From contig JABLXB010000001.1 of assembly GCA_013178305.1 (NCBI GenBank), positions 936,253-1,000,252 on the forward strand: a stretch of 64,000 bases of DNA, written 5' to 3'. The DNA is from Bacillota bacterium (GTDB lineage Bacteria > Bacillota > Sulfobacillia > JABLXB01). This document shows positions 15,797 through 24,857 of the stretch, piece by piece (position 1 is the first letter of the stretch; each line of letters opens with the position of its first letter). A model generated the notes under the pieces. The model made no database searches, was not told the origin of the DNA, and worked only from the letters and a program-made list of their open reading frames with translations. A program made the position numbers and the translations under genes.

Positions 15797-16591
15797 TCAA
15801 TCCAGCATGCCGCGTAACCCGTGCCCGAGGTCCAGCGACAATCGTTGCGCCGCTCTCGTTACCTCGGAAGACAGGCTCCCAAGCCTCTGCAGGATGCGGC
15901 CCGCCGGACCCGACACACTGAGGGCTGCACACACCGAGCCAGAGGCATCCCTCACGGGGGCGGCTACGCAGGCGACTCCTTCCTCCCGTTCCTCCCGGTC
16001 GACGCTCCATCCCTGTTCCCTGATCCTCTGGAGCTCCTGCCGGAGGGACTGCCATTCTGTGATGGTCGTGTTCGTAAACCGTGTGTACCCAGATGCCGAC
16101 GCGAGGACCATCGCTTCCTCCTCGGGTCTAAACGCAAGGAACACCTTGCCGACTCCCGTGCAGTGAACGGGAGCCCTCGCCCCTATCCTGGTGAACATCC
16201 GTATGGGGGCCGGACTCGAGGCCTGCCCGACATAGACGACTTCCCCACCATCAAGCACAGCGATGTTCGCGCTTTCCCTTACCCGCAACGCTAGCTCTCG
16301 CAATACCGGGCGGGCCCTCTCAGGGAGTTCAAGTAGATCTTCGGCCGCAAGGGCCAGCTGTAGCGCTCTCGGACCGAGCCGGTATCTCCGGCTGGCGGCG
16401 TCCTGCTCGAGATATCCACACTCCCGCAATGTGGCAACGAGGTGATGAGTGGTGGAGAAATTGAGGCCAGTCTCCCTGCTAATCGCCGTGGCACTCAAGG
16501 GCTGGCGTGTGCTGACGAACAGGTCTAGAATCGAAAGGGCTTTGACGACCGACTTGATCATCAGCCCACTGTTACTCTTTGCCGCAATCAT
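15797..16591 (-). CDS. IclR-family transcriptional regulator
   Basis: About 264 aa from ATG 16591, preceded by GGGGGTG; a longer frame reaches 16636. The N-terminal winged HTH is at about residues 20-70 (SATAISRETGLNFSTTHHLVATLRECGYLEQD). The C-terminal effector domain contains VHCTGVGKVFLAF and the late motif VAAPVRDASGSVCAALSVSG. It is divergent from the MFS exporter with a 168-bp shared region that contains two palindromes, so it likely controls itself and the transporter. The effector is unknown. Confidence 0.92.
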   Translation of the reverse strand: MIAAKSNSGLMIKSVVKALSILDLFVSTRQPLSATAISRETGLNFSTTHHLVATLRECGYLEQDAASRRYRLGPRALQLALAAEDLLELPERARPVLRELALRVRESANIAVLDGGEVVYVGQASSPAPIRMFTRIGARAPVHCTGVGKVFLAFRPEEEAMVLASASGYTRFTNTTITEWQSLRQELQRIREQGWSVDREEREEGVACVAAPVRDASGSVCAALSVSGPAGRILQRLGSLSSEVTRAAQRLSLDLGHGLRGMLD

Positions 16592-16633
16592 GACACTCAC
16601 CCCCAAGTCTCCACGCCGGCACACAATGGTATT

Positions 16634-16673
16634 CACATTATGAATGTGGTATTTATGATGTAGACATTCTACA
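16634..16673. promoter_or_regulatory. two palindromes between IclR and MFS genes
   Basis: CACATT-ATG-AATGTG (16634-16648) has perfect six-base arms. TGTAG-ACATT-CTACA (16659-16673) has perfect five-base arms. IclR regulators bind short palindromes in divergent promoters, so these are likely operators. Confidence 0.5.
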
Positions 16674-16759
16674 GGGGATTAATTGAACCCTGCCGAATGC
16701 GTAGGGTGAGATGGAGACGGCTGGCTGAACGGTCCGGCCGGGCGGGGAGGGTAAACCTG

Positions 16760-17992
16760 GTGGGACCACTTGCGGCTCTGAAGCACAGAGACTTCCGCCT
16801 ATTCTGGTTGGGGCAGGCGGTCTCACTGATCGGCACGTGGACCCAGACGGTTGCCCAATCCTGGCTTGTCCTGGACATGACCAAATCCCCGTTTCTCCTG
16901 GGCTGCCAGACGATGGCTCAGTACGGGCCGGTCTTCGGGTTGTCACTTTTCGCGGGATGCCTGGCGGACAGGTTCCCGAAAAGGAGACTCCTGATAGTCG
17001 TGCAGTCCACCATGTGCGTTCTCGCGTTCGCACTGGGCATCCTCACTCTCGTCGGCCAGGTGTCTTACCTGCATATCATCATTTTCTCCTTACTCCTGGG
17101 TATCGCAACGGCCTTTGACACACCCGCAAGGCATTCGCTCGTGACGGAAATGGTGGGTAAGGAGGACGTGGTGGGAGCGGTATCGCTCAACACCAGCATA
17201 CTCAACCTGGCCAGGATCGTTGGGCCCGCGGTGGCCGGGCTGGTGATAGGGGCATTCGGCCCGGGAGTGGCGTTCCTGTTGAACGGTGCAAGCTACATAC
17301 CCGTGATAGTGGCGCTGACACTGATGGGGGACCATGGCCCCAAGACTCAGCACCCACCCTACCCAATGATGAGCCGGATGATTAGTGAGATTAGAGAAGG
17401 GTTCGCGTACGTTGATAAAAAGCCCGCAATGTCGCTGGCAGTGGTATCCGCGACCACGACATCCGTGTTTCTGTTCAACTACCACGTCCTGATCCCAGTG
17501 CTCGCGAGGGAAGTGCTGGGGGGATCGGCAACAGCAACCGGCTTCCTGATGAGCTCCATGGGCCTGGGCGCATTGTGTGGCGCGTTTTTTGGCTCGTACG
17601 TGAACCGGAACGGGCCGAGCCTGAGGGTAATTGCTTTGGGGATCCTCGGGTTATCGCTTGCCTCGGTGGTTACGGCTGTACTGACCTACCCCTCCGCATT
17701 ATCCACTATTGCCATGGGAGCGTACGGGGCGTCGGGTATAATCGTCATGAACACCGTGAACAGCCTCCTTCAGATCAATTCACCGGATTACCTGCGGGGG
17801 AGGGTGATGGGGATCTACTCCTTGATAACCAGGGGGTCCCCGTTCCTCGGAGGCCTGTTCGCGGGTGCGATATGCGACGCCCTTGGGGCAAGGTGGGGCT
17901 TCGCGATCAGTGGCATGATAGGCTTTGTCTACTCCGTGGCACTTGCCGGCTGGGCCGGTCTCCGGGCACACGCCGTCCGCCGCGCGGCCTGA
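16760..17992 (+). CDS. MFS exporter (MFS_3/EntS-like)
   Basis: About 410 aa from GTG 16760, which follows GGGGAGGG at seven bases; an upstream ATG at 16697 would add 21 basic residues. It begins VGPLAALKHRDFRLFWLGQ, the usual start of the MFS_3 group, and has about 12 hydrophobic segments with the loop-2 motif GCLADRFPKRRLL. The group exports siderophores, drugs or metabolites by proton antiport. The divergent IclR gene suggests inducible expression by a small carboxylate or aromatic compound. Substrate unknown. Confidence 0.88.
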   Translation: MGPLAALKHRDFRLFWLGQAVSLIGTWTQTVAQSWLVLDMTKSPFLLGCQTMAQYGPVFGLSLFAGCLADRFPKRRLLIVVQSTMCVLAFALGILTLVGQVSYLHIIIFSLLLGIATAFDTPARHSLVTEMVGKEDVVGAVSLNTSILNLARIVGPAVAGLVIGAFGPGVAFLLNGASYIPVIVALTLMGDHGPKTQHPPYPMMSRMISEIREGFAYVDKKPAMSLAVVSATTTSVFLFNYHVLIPVLAREVLGGSATATGFLMSSMGLGALCGAFFGSYVNRNGPSLRVIALGILGLSLASVVTAVLTYPSALSTIAMGAYGASGIIVMNTVNSLLQINSPDYLRGRVMGIYSLITRGSPFLGGLFAGAICDALGARWGFAISGMIGFVYSVALAGWAGLRAHAVRRAA

Positions 17993-18012
17993 CGAAGATA
18001 GGAGACCCGGCG

Positions 18013-18030
18013 CCGGTGGGTATGCACCGG
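18013..18030. terminator. hairpin between convergent genes
   Basis: CCGGTG-GGTATG-CACCGG lies between the MFS stop and the HpcH stop. No U-tract, so it is a weak call. Confidence 0.3.
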
Positions 18031-18057
18031 GTCACAATCCCTCGAATGCCTTGACTG

Positions 18058-18831
18058 TTACTTCGCCCCGAAGGATTTGAAATCACGGACGAAGCCGCGG
18101 GCGCTCTTTGTGAAGAACCCCATTCCACTTCCAATGATTATTGTGTACCCCTGTTCGAGATATTGCTTTGGGTTCTCGTCGCCCCTGACCACGGCCCCGT
18201 ATGGTTTACCCACGGCTCTGGCCCTCGAAACAACGTGCTCCACTGCCTTGTTAACCTCGGGGCTGTTCCGCTGACCGGCTACACCGAAGGAGTTGGACAG
18301 GTCGGTTGTCCCGATTATGACTCCGTCCACCAGTTCACAGTCAAGGATCTCGTCTATGTTCTCCACGGCTCGCTTTGACTCTACCATGCAGATCACAACG
18401 GATTCTGCGTTGGAAGCCGCGGTATAATCCCCCAGCGACCCTCCCAGGCTGTATCGCGCCGAGCGGACGGACGACAACCCTCTCTCACCCAGCGGGACAT
18501 ATTTCACGGCCTTGACGGCGCGGGAAGCGTCCTCCGCAGTCTCGACATCCGGGACTATTATGCCGGACGCGCCTATGTCCATTAGCTTGAGGATCTGCCT
18601 TGGGTTGTTGTCCGGCGTCCTGATGAGGCTAGCCATACTCACGACATCGGCCGCCATCACGAGCGTTTGGCACTCCCTCTCGTTGAAAGGCGCGTGTTCC
18701 GCATCAATGAATGCGAAATCAAACCCCACTAACCCACAGGCTTCGACTATTTCCGGGGAATTGATGGATACAGTACAGCCGACGACCGCCCTTCCTTCAC
18801 GAAGAGCCTGCTTGAACTTGGCCGACAGCAC
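18058..18831 (-). CDS. HpcH/HpaI-family aldolase, last gene of catabolic operon 1
   Basis: 257 aa, GTG start after GGGAGGAG. Family signatures: GFDFAFIDAEHAPF (catalytic Glu/His region), IRTPDNNPRQILKLMDIGASGIIVPDV, and MVESKRAVENIDEIL with the metal-binding Glu. These class II pyruvate aldolases cleave 4-hydroxy-2-oxoacids, or decarboxylate oxaloacetate-type compounds, with a divalent metal. Together with the RraA gene in the same operon it provides a retro-aldol step for a hydroxylated dicarboxylate or tricarboxylate. Intact, normal length. Confidence 0.9.
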   Translation of the reverse strand: MLSAKFKQALREGRAVVGCTVSINSPEIVEACGLVGFDFAFIDAEHAPFNERECQTLVMAADVVSMASLIRTPDNNPRQILKLMDIGASGIIVPDVETAEDASRAVKAVKYVPLGERGLSSVRSARYSLGGSLGDYTAASNAESVVICMVESKRAVENIDEILDCELVDGVIIGTTDLSNSFGVAGQRNSPEVNKAVEHVVSRARAVGKPYGAVVRGDENPKQYLEQGYTIIIGSGMGFFTKSARGFVRDFKSFGAK

Positions 18832-18869
18832 AGGATCACTCCTCCCGTTGAATGGACGCGTAGGGATGC

Positions 18870-19904
18870 CTACACCGAAATGCGATCGATAACCATCCTG
18901 ACAAAGCCGGAGGTGGTAACGCCGGCAGGTAGCACTGGAGACCCCCCGATTTTAGTCTCATCACAGGCGCCCCGGAGGGCCGCGTCGAGCGCGCTGGCGC
19001 CTTCCGGCATATCCAGCCAGTTCATCATCATACAGACGGCTCGCAGCATGGCCAGAGGGTTGACGTTGTTGCGGCCCGCCTGACCCGCTGGTGCCCCGTG
19101 GCTGGGGTAGAACACCGCGGACCGGTCCCCCACATTCTGAATCGCAACGATGCTACCGACCTGGCTGGCAACTACCTCCGAGAGAATGTCCCCGAACATA
19201 TTGGTTGCGGCAATCACGTCGTACGCCTGCGGGTTCAGCGCGAGATCGCCCGCGAGCTCGTCTATCAACTTCTCGTCCAGGACTACTCCAGGATGGCGCT
19301 TCGATTCTTCCGTGAGACACTCCCTGAACATGCCGCATCCAAGCGGGAATACCACGCTCTTGTGCGCCACGGTAATCCGTTTGCGGCCGTGCTCGAGGGC
19401 GTACCGGAACGCAAATCCCGCTATGCGCTCGCACTTGAGCCGGGTGGTGACGCGCAACGAAATCACGGTGTCGGGCGTGGGCATGAACTCGCCGTTTCCT
19501 TGGAACATGTTCCTGTCGGAGAGGAAACCCTCGCTGCATTCCCGGATAATGACGATGTCGATTCCGTCTCTCGGAGATCCGGGAATCGAGACGCAATGCC
19601 GGATGTCGCCCCAGAGCCCCAGGGACTTCCGGATCTGCCCCATCGGGCTCGGTGGAGGACAGAGCTTCCCGGTTATCGCGCCTATCAACGTTGCCCGGGA
19701 GTTAATCATCGCCGACACGGTGTTGTCAGGCAATGCGGTGCCCGATTCGAGGTAACACCCATACCCCGCCTTATGGGGGACCAGCTCCACCGCGGTCCCC
19801 ATCCTGGCGTTGAGCGCCTCCACGCAAAGGCGTGCCGCTTCCGCCAGCTCAGGGCCCACACCGTCGCCAGGGATCACGGGAACAACCACTTTCTCAACGG
19901 CCAT
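18870..19904 (-). CDS. isocitrate/isopropylmalate dehydrogenase-family enzyme
   Basis: 344 aa from ATG 19904 (GGGAGG at eight bases). It begins VVPVIPGDGVGPEL, the family start, and has CVSIPGSPRDGIDIVIIREC, the substrate/NAD region, KRITVAHKS, and DVIAATNMFGDILSEVVASQVGSI with the metal-binding Asp pair. Such enzymes oxidise a 2-hydroxy-tricarboxylate and decarboxylate it to a 2-oxoacid with NAD(P). The insertion GKLCPPPSPMGQIRKSLGLW is unusual in spacing. In context it would follow the LeuCD-type isomerases and feed the 2-oxoacid oxidoreductase of operon 2. Exact substrate (isocitrate, homoisocitrate, tartrate-like) cannot be told. Confidence 0.88.
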   Translation of the reverse strand: MAVEKVVVPVIPGDGVGPELAEAARLCVEALNARMGTAVELVPHKAGYGCYLESGTALPDNTVSAMINSRATLIGAITGKLCPPPSPMGQIRKSLGLWGDIRHCVSIPGSPRDGIDIVIIRECSEGFLSDRNMFQGNGEFMPTPDTVISLRVTTRLKCERIAGFAFRYALEHGRKRITVAHKSVVFPLGCGMFRECLTEESKRHPGVVLDEKLIDELAGDLALNPQAYDVIAATNMFGDILSEVVASQVGSIVAIQNVGDRSAVFYPSHGAPAGQAGRNNVNPLAMLRAVCMMMNWLDMPEGASALDAALRGACDETKIGGSPVLPAGVTTSGFVRMVIDRISV

Positions 19905-19932
19905 GCTCAAGGCCTCCCTGGATAACGATGGA

Positions 19933-20478
19933 TTAAGTATCTTGTCTGCCCGATGCCAGTTTAGCCCTCATGTACTCGAGCAGCCCCCCGGAGCCAACGA
20001 GGTCCAGGACGAAGTCGGTCAACGGCGTCCCCTCGATCGAGGCGCCTGTTGAGAGGTTCCTGATCTTCCCGCTCAGGAGGTCGGCCTCTATCTGCTGGCC
20101 TGTCTCGAACACCTCTGTGATGCCCTTGCACTGTATGGCCGGAAGCCCGAGGTTTATGGCATTCCGGAACGTGTACCTGGCAAAAGACTCAGCGATAACG
20201 AGTGTCACTCCGGCGCCCTTCAAAGCGACTATGGGATGCTCGATGCTCTTACCGCCGCCCCCGAAGTCCGTTCCGGCGATTACGATCTCGTATCCCAGAT
20301 TCTTGAACCCGAACGGAACGTTCCTGACCGCCGGCAGCGCACCTTCGAGTGCCCATTTGCCCAGCTCCGCCGGGTCCATCTTATCCATGGTCCAGCGGTC
20401 CTTGCCGATGATATCGTAGGCTGAGACGCCGTCTCCGCACTTCCAGACCACTCCCCTGACGATGCTCTCCACGAACAC
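19933..20478 (-). CDS. LeuD-like dehydratase small subunit (second pair)
   Basis: 181 aa swivel-domain subunit of the aconitase superfamily. The usual substrate loop G-x-G-S-S-R-E is replaced by GGGGKSIEHPI, while IAESFARYTFRNAINLGLPAI is conserved. The changed loop suggests a substrate other than isopropylmalate. It lies six bases after the large subunit gene and pairs with it. Confidence 0.85.
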   Translation of the reverse strand: MFVESIVRGVVWKCGDGVSAYDIIGKDRWTMDKMDPAELGKWALEGALPAVRNVPFGFKNLGYEIVIAGTDFGGGGKSIEHPIVALKGAGVTLVIAESFARYTFRNAINLGLPAIQCKGITEVFETGQQIEADLLSGKIRNLSTGASIEGTPLTDFVLDLVGSGGLLEYMRAKLASGRQDT

Positions 20479-20484
20479 ACCCCC

Positions 20485-21735
20485 TCAGAACGCTCTAGGG
20501 TCTTCGATAACGCCGGCAACAGCCGAGGCGGCCACCGTGTACGCCGATGCCAGGTACACGCTGGACTTCGGGCTTCCCATCCTGCCCTCGAAGTTGCGGT
20601 TTGTGGTGCTTATGCACGCCTCGCCCGACGCGATGACGCCGGGGCCGGACCCGGCGCATGACGCGCAACTTGGGGTCATTATCGCAGCGCCGGCATCGAG
20701 GAATACCTCGATCAACCCCATGCGAGTCGCCTCGAGGAATACCCTCTGGCTCGCCGGGACGACCAGCAACCTCACGTTCGGATGGACCTTCTTGCCCTTC
20801 AGAATCTCGGCGGCCTCGATCAGGTCCTCCAGGCGCCCGTTGGTGCACGAACCGAGGAACGCCTGCTGTATCGGGGTGCCCTTTACTTCGCCGATATCCT
20901 TCACGTTGTCCACACTGTGGGGGCACGCGACTTTCGGTGCCATTTCGCTGACAACGATCTCGAAACTGCTCTCAAACGCCGCATCGGGGTCAGAAGTCAC
21001 CATCGAAGCGGAGTCCGCAGGCATGTTCAGGTATTCAAAGGTCTTCTCATCAGCCGGGATGATGCCGTTCTTGGCCCCCATCTCGGCGACCATATTGCAT
21101 ATAACGAGTCGCCCGGCCACGCTCATGTTCTTGATGCAATCGCCGCCTATCTCTATTGCCTTGTAGATGAACTCCTCCGCCGGAGCGGCGGAGACGATCG
21201 TCAGGGCGAGGTCCTTGGCTGTGACCATGCGCGGTAAGGCACCCGATACTGAGAACCTTACGGACGGAGGTACCTGGAGCCATATCTTCCCCGTGGCCAG
21301 GATTACGGCCGCGTCTGAAGACGTGACTCCGCAGGCGAGAGCGCCCAGGCCACCGTACATCGTGGCATGAGAGTCGGTTCCGAGGGAAACCTCCCCGGGT
21401 AGTGTGAAATCCTCGACCATGAGCTGGTGCCCTATCCCGTGGCGGCCGATCTCGGCGAACCTGATACCATACTTCTTGCAGTACTCACGGCATTTCTTCT
21501 GCTGTTCGGCCCATTTCACTTCGGCCGGCGGGACCCTGTGGTCGGCGGCAACCAGTACCCGGTCCGGATCCCACACGGTTCTGGCCCCGAGGGACTCGAA
21601 TTGGCTGAAGGTTATGACGCCCAGCAGGTCGTTGATAAGCAGCCTGTCAACCCGCGGCATGACGATCTCCCCGGGTTTCACGGCGGGTTTTCCGGCGGCC
21701 CGGGCGAGGATCTTCTCTGTGGCAGTCAGACCCAC
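20485..21735 (-). CDS. LeuC/aconitase-like dehydratase large subunit (second pair)
   Basis: About 416 aa from GTG 21735 (GGAGGTGA at eight bases); the frame extends to 21780 without support. Fe-S ligands are in LGSCTNGR and PSCASCAGSG. LGTDSHATMYGGLGALACGVTSSDAA is the aconitase/LeuC active-site loop. Residues TNRNFEGRMG bind substrate. Belongs to the LeuC/homoaconitase group. The product would hydrate or isomerise an unsaturated tricarboxylate or dicarboxylate. Works with the downstream small subunit. Confidence 0.9.
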   Translation of the reverse strand: MGLTATEKILARAAGKPAVKPGEIVMPRVDRLLINDLLGVITFSQFESLGARTVWDPDRVLVAADHRVPPAEVKWAEQQKKCREYCKKYGIRFAEIGRHGIGHQLMVEDFTLPGEVSLGTDSHATMYGGLGALACGVTSSDAAVILATGKIWLQVPPSVRFSVSGALPRMVTAKDLALTIVSAAPAEEFIYKAIEIGGDCIKNMSVAGRLVICNMVAEMGAKNGIIPADEKTFEYLNMPADSASMVTSDPDAAFESSFEIVVSEMAPKVACPHSVDNVKDIGEVKGTPIQQAFLGSCTNGRLEDLIEAAEILKGKKVHPNVRLLVVPASQRVFLEATRMGLIEVFLDAGAAIMTPSCASCAGSGPGVIASGEACISTTNRNFEGRMGSPKSSVYLASAYTVAASAVAGVIEDPRAF

Positions 21736-21769
21736 ACAACTCACCTCCGATGAATCCGGCCGGTTGGAC

Positions 21770-22294
21770 TCAACCGCCAAAAGCCCTCAACAATACGCCT
21801 GATGGGAAGCGGACATTCAAGACAACCACAAATACAACGTATACAGCCAGCAACATGCAGGCCGTGGCCATTACCGCACTCAACAGGCGTACCCTGGAAA
21901 GCACGATGAGGAACGCGGACAGCCAGAGCACCAGCGTAGGCAGGAACCCTATGAGGAACACCAGTACCGGAAACGCTGCCAGCGCGCCGAGATAGATCAA
22001 GGCCCTGTAATCGCCCTTCTGGTGCTCAGCAGGGGCGGCGGGCTTGTTGTCCCGGGGTTTCCCGCTTTGCACCCATTCACCGCTGGGGTCCAGGAACCTC
22101 ATTCGCGGTGAGATGAACGTCAGCAGTTTCATCACGAGGGCCAGGGCGCAGCACCCCATCACCACGTACGGAAAAGCAACCGAGGCGGGGTGCAGGTTCA
22201 GGCCGGAAACGACGAGAACCGCCATGTAAGCCACGACCCCCGCGAGGAACACGCGCTCGTTGATGCCCTGTGCACTAAGGCCTTTCACAACCAT
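21770..22294 (-). CDS. tctB: TctB-family small membrane subunit of a tripartite tricarboxylate transporter
   Basis: 174 aa with about four hydrophobic segments: near the N-terminus (VFLAGVVAYMAVLVVSGL), PYVVMGCCALALVMKLL, and two C-terminal pairs separated by a charged loop. This is the TctB layout. TctB pairs with TctA in the membrane. It is placed several genes away from TctC and TctA but in the same operon. Confidence 0.85.
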   Translation of the reverse strand: MVVKGLSAQGINERVFLAGVVAYMAVLVVSGLNLHPASVAFPYVVMGCCALALVMKLLTFISPRMRFLDPSGEWVQSGKPRDNKPAAPAEHQKGDYRALIYLGALAAFPVLVFLIGFLPTLVLWLSAFLIVLSRVRLLSAVMATACMLLAVYVVFVVVLNVRFPSGVLLRAFGG

Positions 22295-22338
22295 TCAACC
22301 TCCTCGAGGCTGGTGTTAAACCGGCGGTTTTTCGCGGG

Positions 22339-23007
22339 TCATTTCAGCCCTTTTTCGTATCCGTGCTTCAGGTCCACCTCCAGCGGGTCTCTGCCGGCTC
22401 TTATCTCCCTGATCATGGCCTCCTCGTGCGCCCATATCCTCTCGGCTATGGCGAGCACTTCCAGCACCCTGCCTCCTGGAACGAATACTATGCCGTTCCT
22501 ATCGGCAAACACGAGGTCCCCCGGGTTTACCTGGACACCGCAGAACCTCACAGTTGTGTTGATCGCATCCTGGACCATTCTCTTCCTTGCCGTTCGTGGG
22601 ACTGTGCCCTTCGCGTATACCGGGTATTCAGCCTCCTCGAAATCCTGGACATCGCGCACCGCCCCGTCCACGACCGTCCCCTGTGCACCTGCCATTTTTG
22701 AAGCCCAGGCCACGATGCCGCCCCAGCCATTGTTTTGCAGGTCACCGGCGTTGTCGATCACTATTACATCGCCCGGTTTGGCGGTATGGGCCGTGACGAA
22801 CCCGCCGTGGTGAACCTGCTTCTTGGTGCCCGCGGGTATGTTCCGCACAGTGAGGGCGGGGCCGCATATCGGCGGGCAATTCCACACGGGACGAACGCCG
22901 ATCGCAACCTGGTTTGTCAGGCCCACCTCGTCCAGGGCATCGGATACATTGGTCGTAGCCATCTTCATAAAGCGCGGGCGCACTTCATTGAGGTCCCAAT
23001 CACTCAC
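22339..23007 (-). CDS. RraA-family aldolase/decarboxylase
   Basis: 222 aa. Motifs: TTNVSDALDEVG, CGPALTVRNIPAGT, GDVIVIDNAGDLQNNGWGG, and GAQGTVVDGAVRDVQDFEE, where the GG and RD positions bind substrate and metal. The family includes 4-hydroxy-4-methyl-2-oxoglutarate/4-carboxy-4-hydroxy-2-oxoadipate aldolase and the RNase E inhibitor RraA; the metal/substrate residues favour the aldolase. In this operon it would cleave or decarboxylate a 4-hydroxy-2-oxo acid. Confidence 0.85.
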   Translation of the reverse strand: MSDWDLNEVRPRFMKMATTNVSDALDEVGLTNQVAIGVRPVWNCPPICGPALTVRNIPAGTKKQVHHGGFVTAHTAKPGDVIVIDNAGDLQNNGWGGIVAWASKMAGAQGTVVDGAVRDVQDFEEAEYPVYAKGTVPRTARKRMVQDAINTTVRFCGVQVNPGDLVFADRNGIVFVPGGRVLEVLAIAERIWAHEEAMIREIRAGRDPLEVDLKHGYEKGLK

Positions 23008-23038
23008 AACAACTCCACCTTCCTGGTGTTGGTATGAA

Positions 23039-23557
23039 TCAGGCGATATCTACCGGCGGTTCATTCTCGGGATGGACGACCATGTTCTTGAAGAACTTCG
23101 TCGCGCCCCCGCCCTCCACGATCTTGACCGCGATCCCCGATATAGGCTGGCCGCGCACCTGTATACCGGTAGACTTGTTCGTGATAACACCGGATACCGG
23201 GTCAACGTCCAGTATCGCGCCGTCTTCACATTCAAATGGTAGGTCGCCTATTATGATCGGCCTGAGCGCGTTGTTTATCGCATTCCTGTAAAACGCGCGT
23301 GCAAATGAGCGCGCGACTATCACTTCTATCCCCAACGCCTTTATACCGAGGACGGCGGTCTCACGGTGAGAGCCGCACCCGAAATTGTGGCCCGCCACGA
23401 CTACATCTCCGGGCTTCGCGTTCTTCGCAAACTCCGGCCGGAAATCGAAGAAAACGTGCTTTGCCATGTCCTCGAGTGTGGGATCGCCGCCGAACCTGGT
23501 GGGGAATATGTTGTCCGTGTCCACGTTATCCCCGAAAACCCAAGCCCTGCCTTCCAC
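23039..23557 (-). CDS. LeuD-like dehydratase small subunit (first pair)
   Basis: 172 aa with the complete LeuD pattern: WVFGDNVDTDNIFPTRF, the substrate loop GHNFGCGSHRE, and IVARSFARAFYRNAINNALRPI. Forms the swivel subunit with the LeuC-like protein 16 bp upstream. More canonical than the second small subunit (19933-20478), so the two pairs probably act on different acids. Confidence 0.92.
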   Translation of the reverse strand: MEGRAWVFGDNVDTDNIFPTRFGGDPTLEDMAKHVFFDFRPEFAKNAKPGDVVVAGHNFGCGSHRETAVLGIKALGIEVIVARSFARAFYRNAINNALRPIIIGDLPFECEDGAILDVDPVSGVITNKSTGIQVRGQPISGIAVKIVEGGGATKFFKNMVVHPENEPPVDIA

Positions 23558-23573
23558 TCAGATCACCCCAATA

Positions 23574-24836
23574 TCAAACGAACTCGCGCGGGTCCACTAT
23601 GCATCCCGCTATCGCAGACGCGGTGGTAGTCTCAGGCGACGCCAGATAGATGTCAGCCCTGGTACTGCCCATCCTGCCCACGTAGTTCCGGTTACTCGTG
23701 GCTATGCAGACTTCACCGTCCGCAAGCAAGCCCATGTGTCCGCCTATGCACGCGCCACAAGTCGGGTTGGTTACCAGCGCCCCGGCCTCGATGAAGGTCC
23801 GGATCAATCCCTCGTCCATCGCCTGCAGGTAGGTCTCCTGGGAGGCCGGAGTGACGATGAGCCGCACATCTGGATGGACTCTGTGTCCCTTCAGCATGCG
23901 GGCGGCCGCTCTGAGGTCCGAGATCCGGCCGTTCGTGCAAGAACCAAGGAACGCCTGGTCTATCCTGGTCCCGGCCACTTCAGACACGGGACTGGCATTC
24001 GACGGCCGGCTGGGCTTGGCCACCGTCGGGGGGATCTCACTCACGTCCACCTCGTGTACCTGTTCGTATTCCGCGTCTTCATCGGACCATACGACCTTGA
24101 ACGGCTTGCAGCTCCGCCCGGACACGTATTCGATACAGCGCCTGTCCGGTTTCATTACCACGGCCTTGACGCCCATTTCAGCACACATGTTGCACACCGT
24201 CATCCGGCCGTCGAGCGACATGTTCCCAACGGCAGGGCCCGCGATTTCGAGGGACTTGTACGCCAGAGACGCTTCCCCGAAGATCCCCATCAAGGTCAGG
24301 GCCACGTCCTTCGCGGAGACCCCCGCCTGGAGCTCGCCCTTCAGAATCACCTTCACGCTTTCCGGGACTATTGCCCAGGTCCTTCCCGTCCCCAGGGCGA
24401 TCGCGATGTCTGTGACTCCCCCACCCAGCCCGTAGGCACCGAGGGCTCCGTACGTGGTAACGTGAGCGTCGGGTGCAACGACGAGTTCACCCGGCCTGAT
24501 GTGACCCTTCTCGGGCAGAACCTGATGGCATATGCCACCCCGTCCCGCCTCGTACCAGGTGGACACACCCATCCTCTTTGCGAACTCGCGTGTGACCTTG
24601 TGCCTGGTCGCCGCCGACGTGTTGGGGGCAGGCACGTAGTGGTCCAGCAACACCACAACTTCAAGATTGTCGGCCAGCCTTGCCGCCCCAAGTTCCTTTA
24701 GCGGCCTCTGGACGAGGAAGGTCCCGCCCTCATGCAACATCACCGTGTCGACCTTCGCGAACACCGTATCCCCGGGTCGCACCTCATTGCGTCCGCTGGC
24801 ACGTGCGAAAATCTTCTGCGCGAATGTCTGGCCCAT
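23574..24836 (-). CDS. LeuC-like dehydratase large subunit (first pair)
   Basis: 420 aa from ATG 24836 after GGGAGGGA. Fe-S motifs LGSCTNGR and PTCGACIGG; active-site loop PDAHVTTYGALGAYGLGGGVTD. Belongs to the LeuC/homoaconitase branch. The usual GTDSH is changed to APDAH, a difference from its paralogue in the same operon. Hydrates/isomerises an unsaturated carboxylate with the small subunit downstream. Confidence 0.9.
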   Translation of the reverse strand: MGQTFAQKIFARASGRNEVRPGDTVFAKVDTVMLHEGGTFLVQRPLKELGAARLADNLEVVVLLDHYVPAPNTSAATRHKVTREFAKRMGVSTWYEAGRGGICHQVLPEKGHIRPGELVVAPDAHVTTYGALGAYGLGGGVTDIAIALGTGRTWAIVPESVKVILKGELQAGVSAKDVALTLMGIFGEASLAYKSLEIAGPAVGNMSLDGRMTVCNMCAEMGVKAVVMKPDRRCIEYVSGRSCKPFKVVWSDEDAEYEQVHEVDVSEIPPTVAKPSRPSNASPVSEVAGTRIDQAFLGSCTNGRISDLRAAARMLKGHRVHPDVRLIVTPASQETYLQAMDEGLIRTFIEAGALVTNPTCGACIGGHMGLLADGEVCIATSNRNYVGRMGSTRADIYLASPETTTASAIAGCIVDPREFV

Positions 24837-24857
24837 CACAGGATTCCCTCCCAACCC

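Noticed and set aside
23385-24701. 438-codon plus-strand frame opposite the LeuC-like gene
   Set aside because: Antisense shadow of a gene with clear LeuC motifs; no ribosome site or family pattern.
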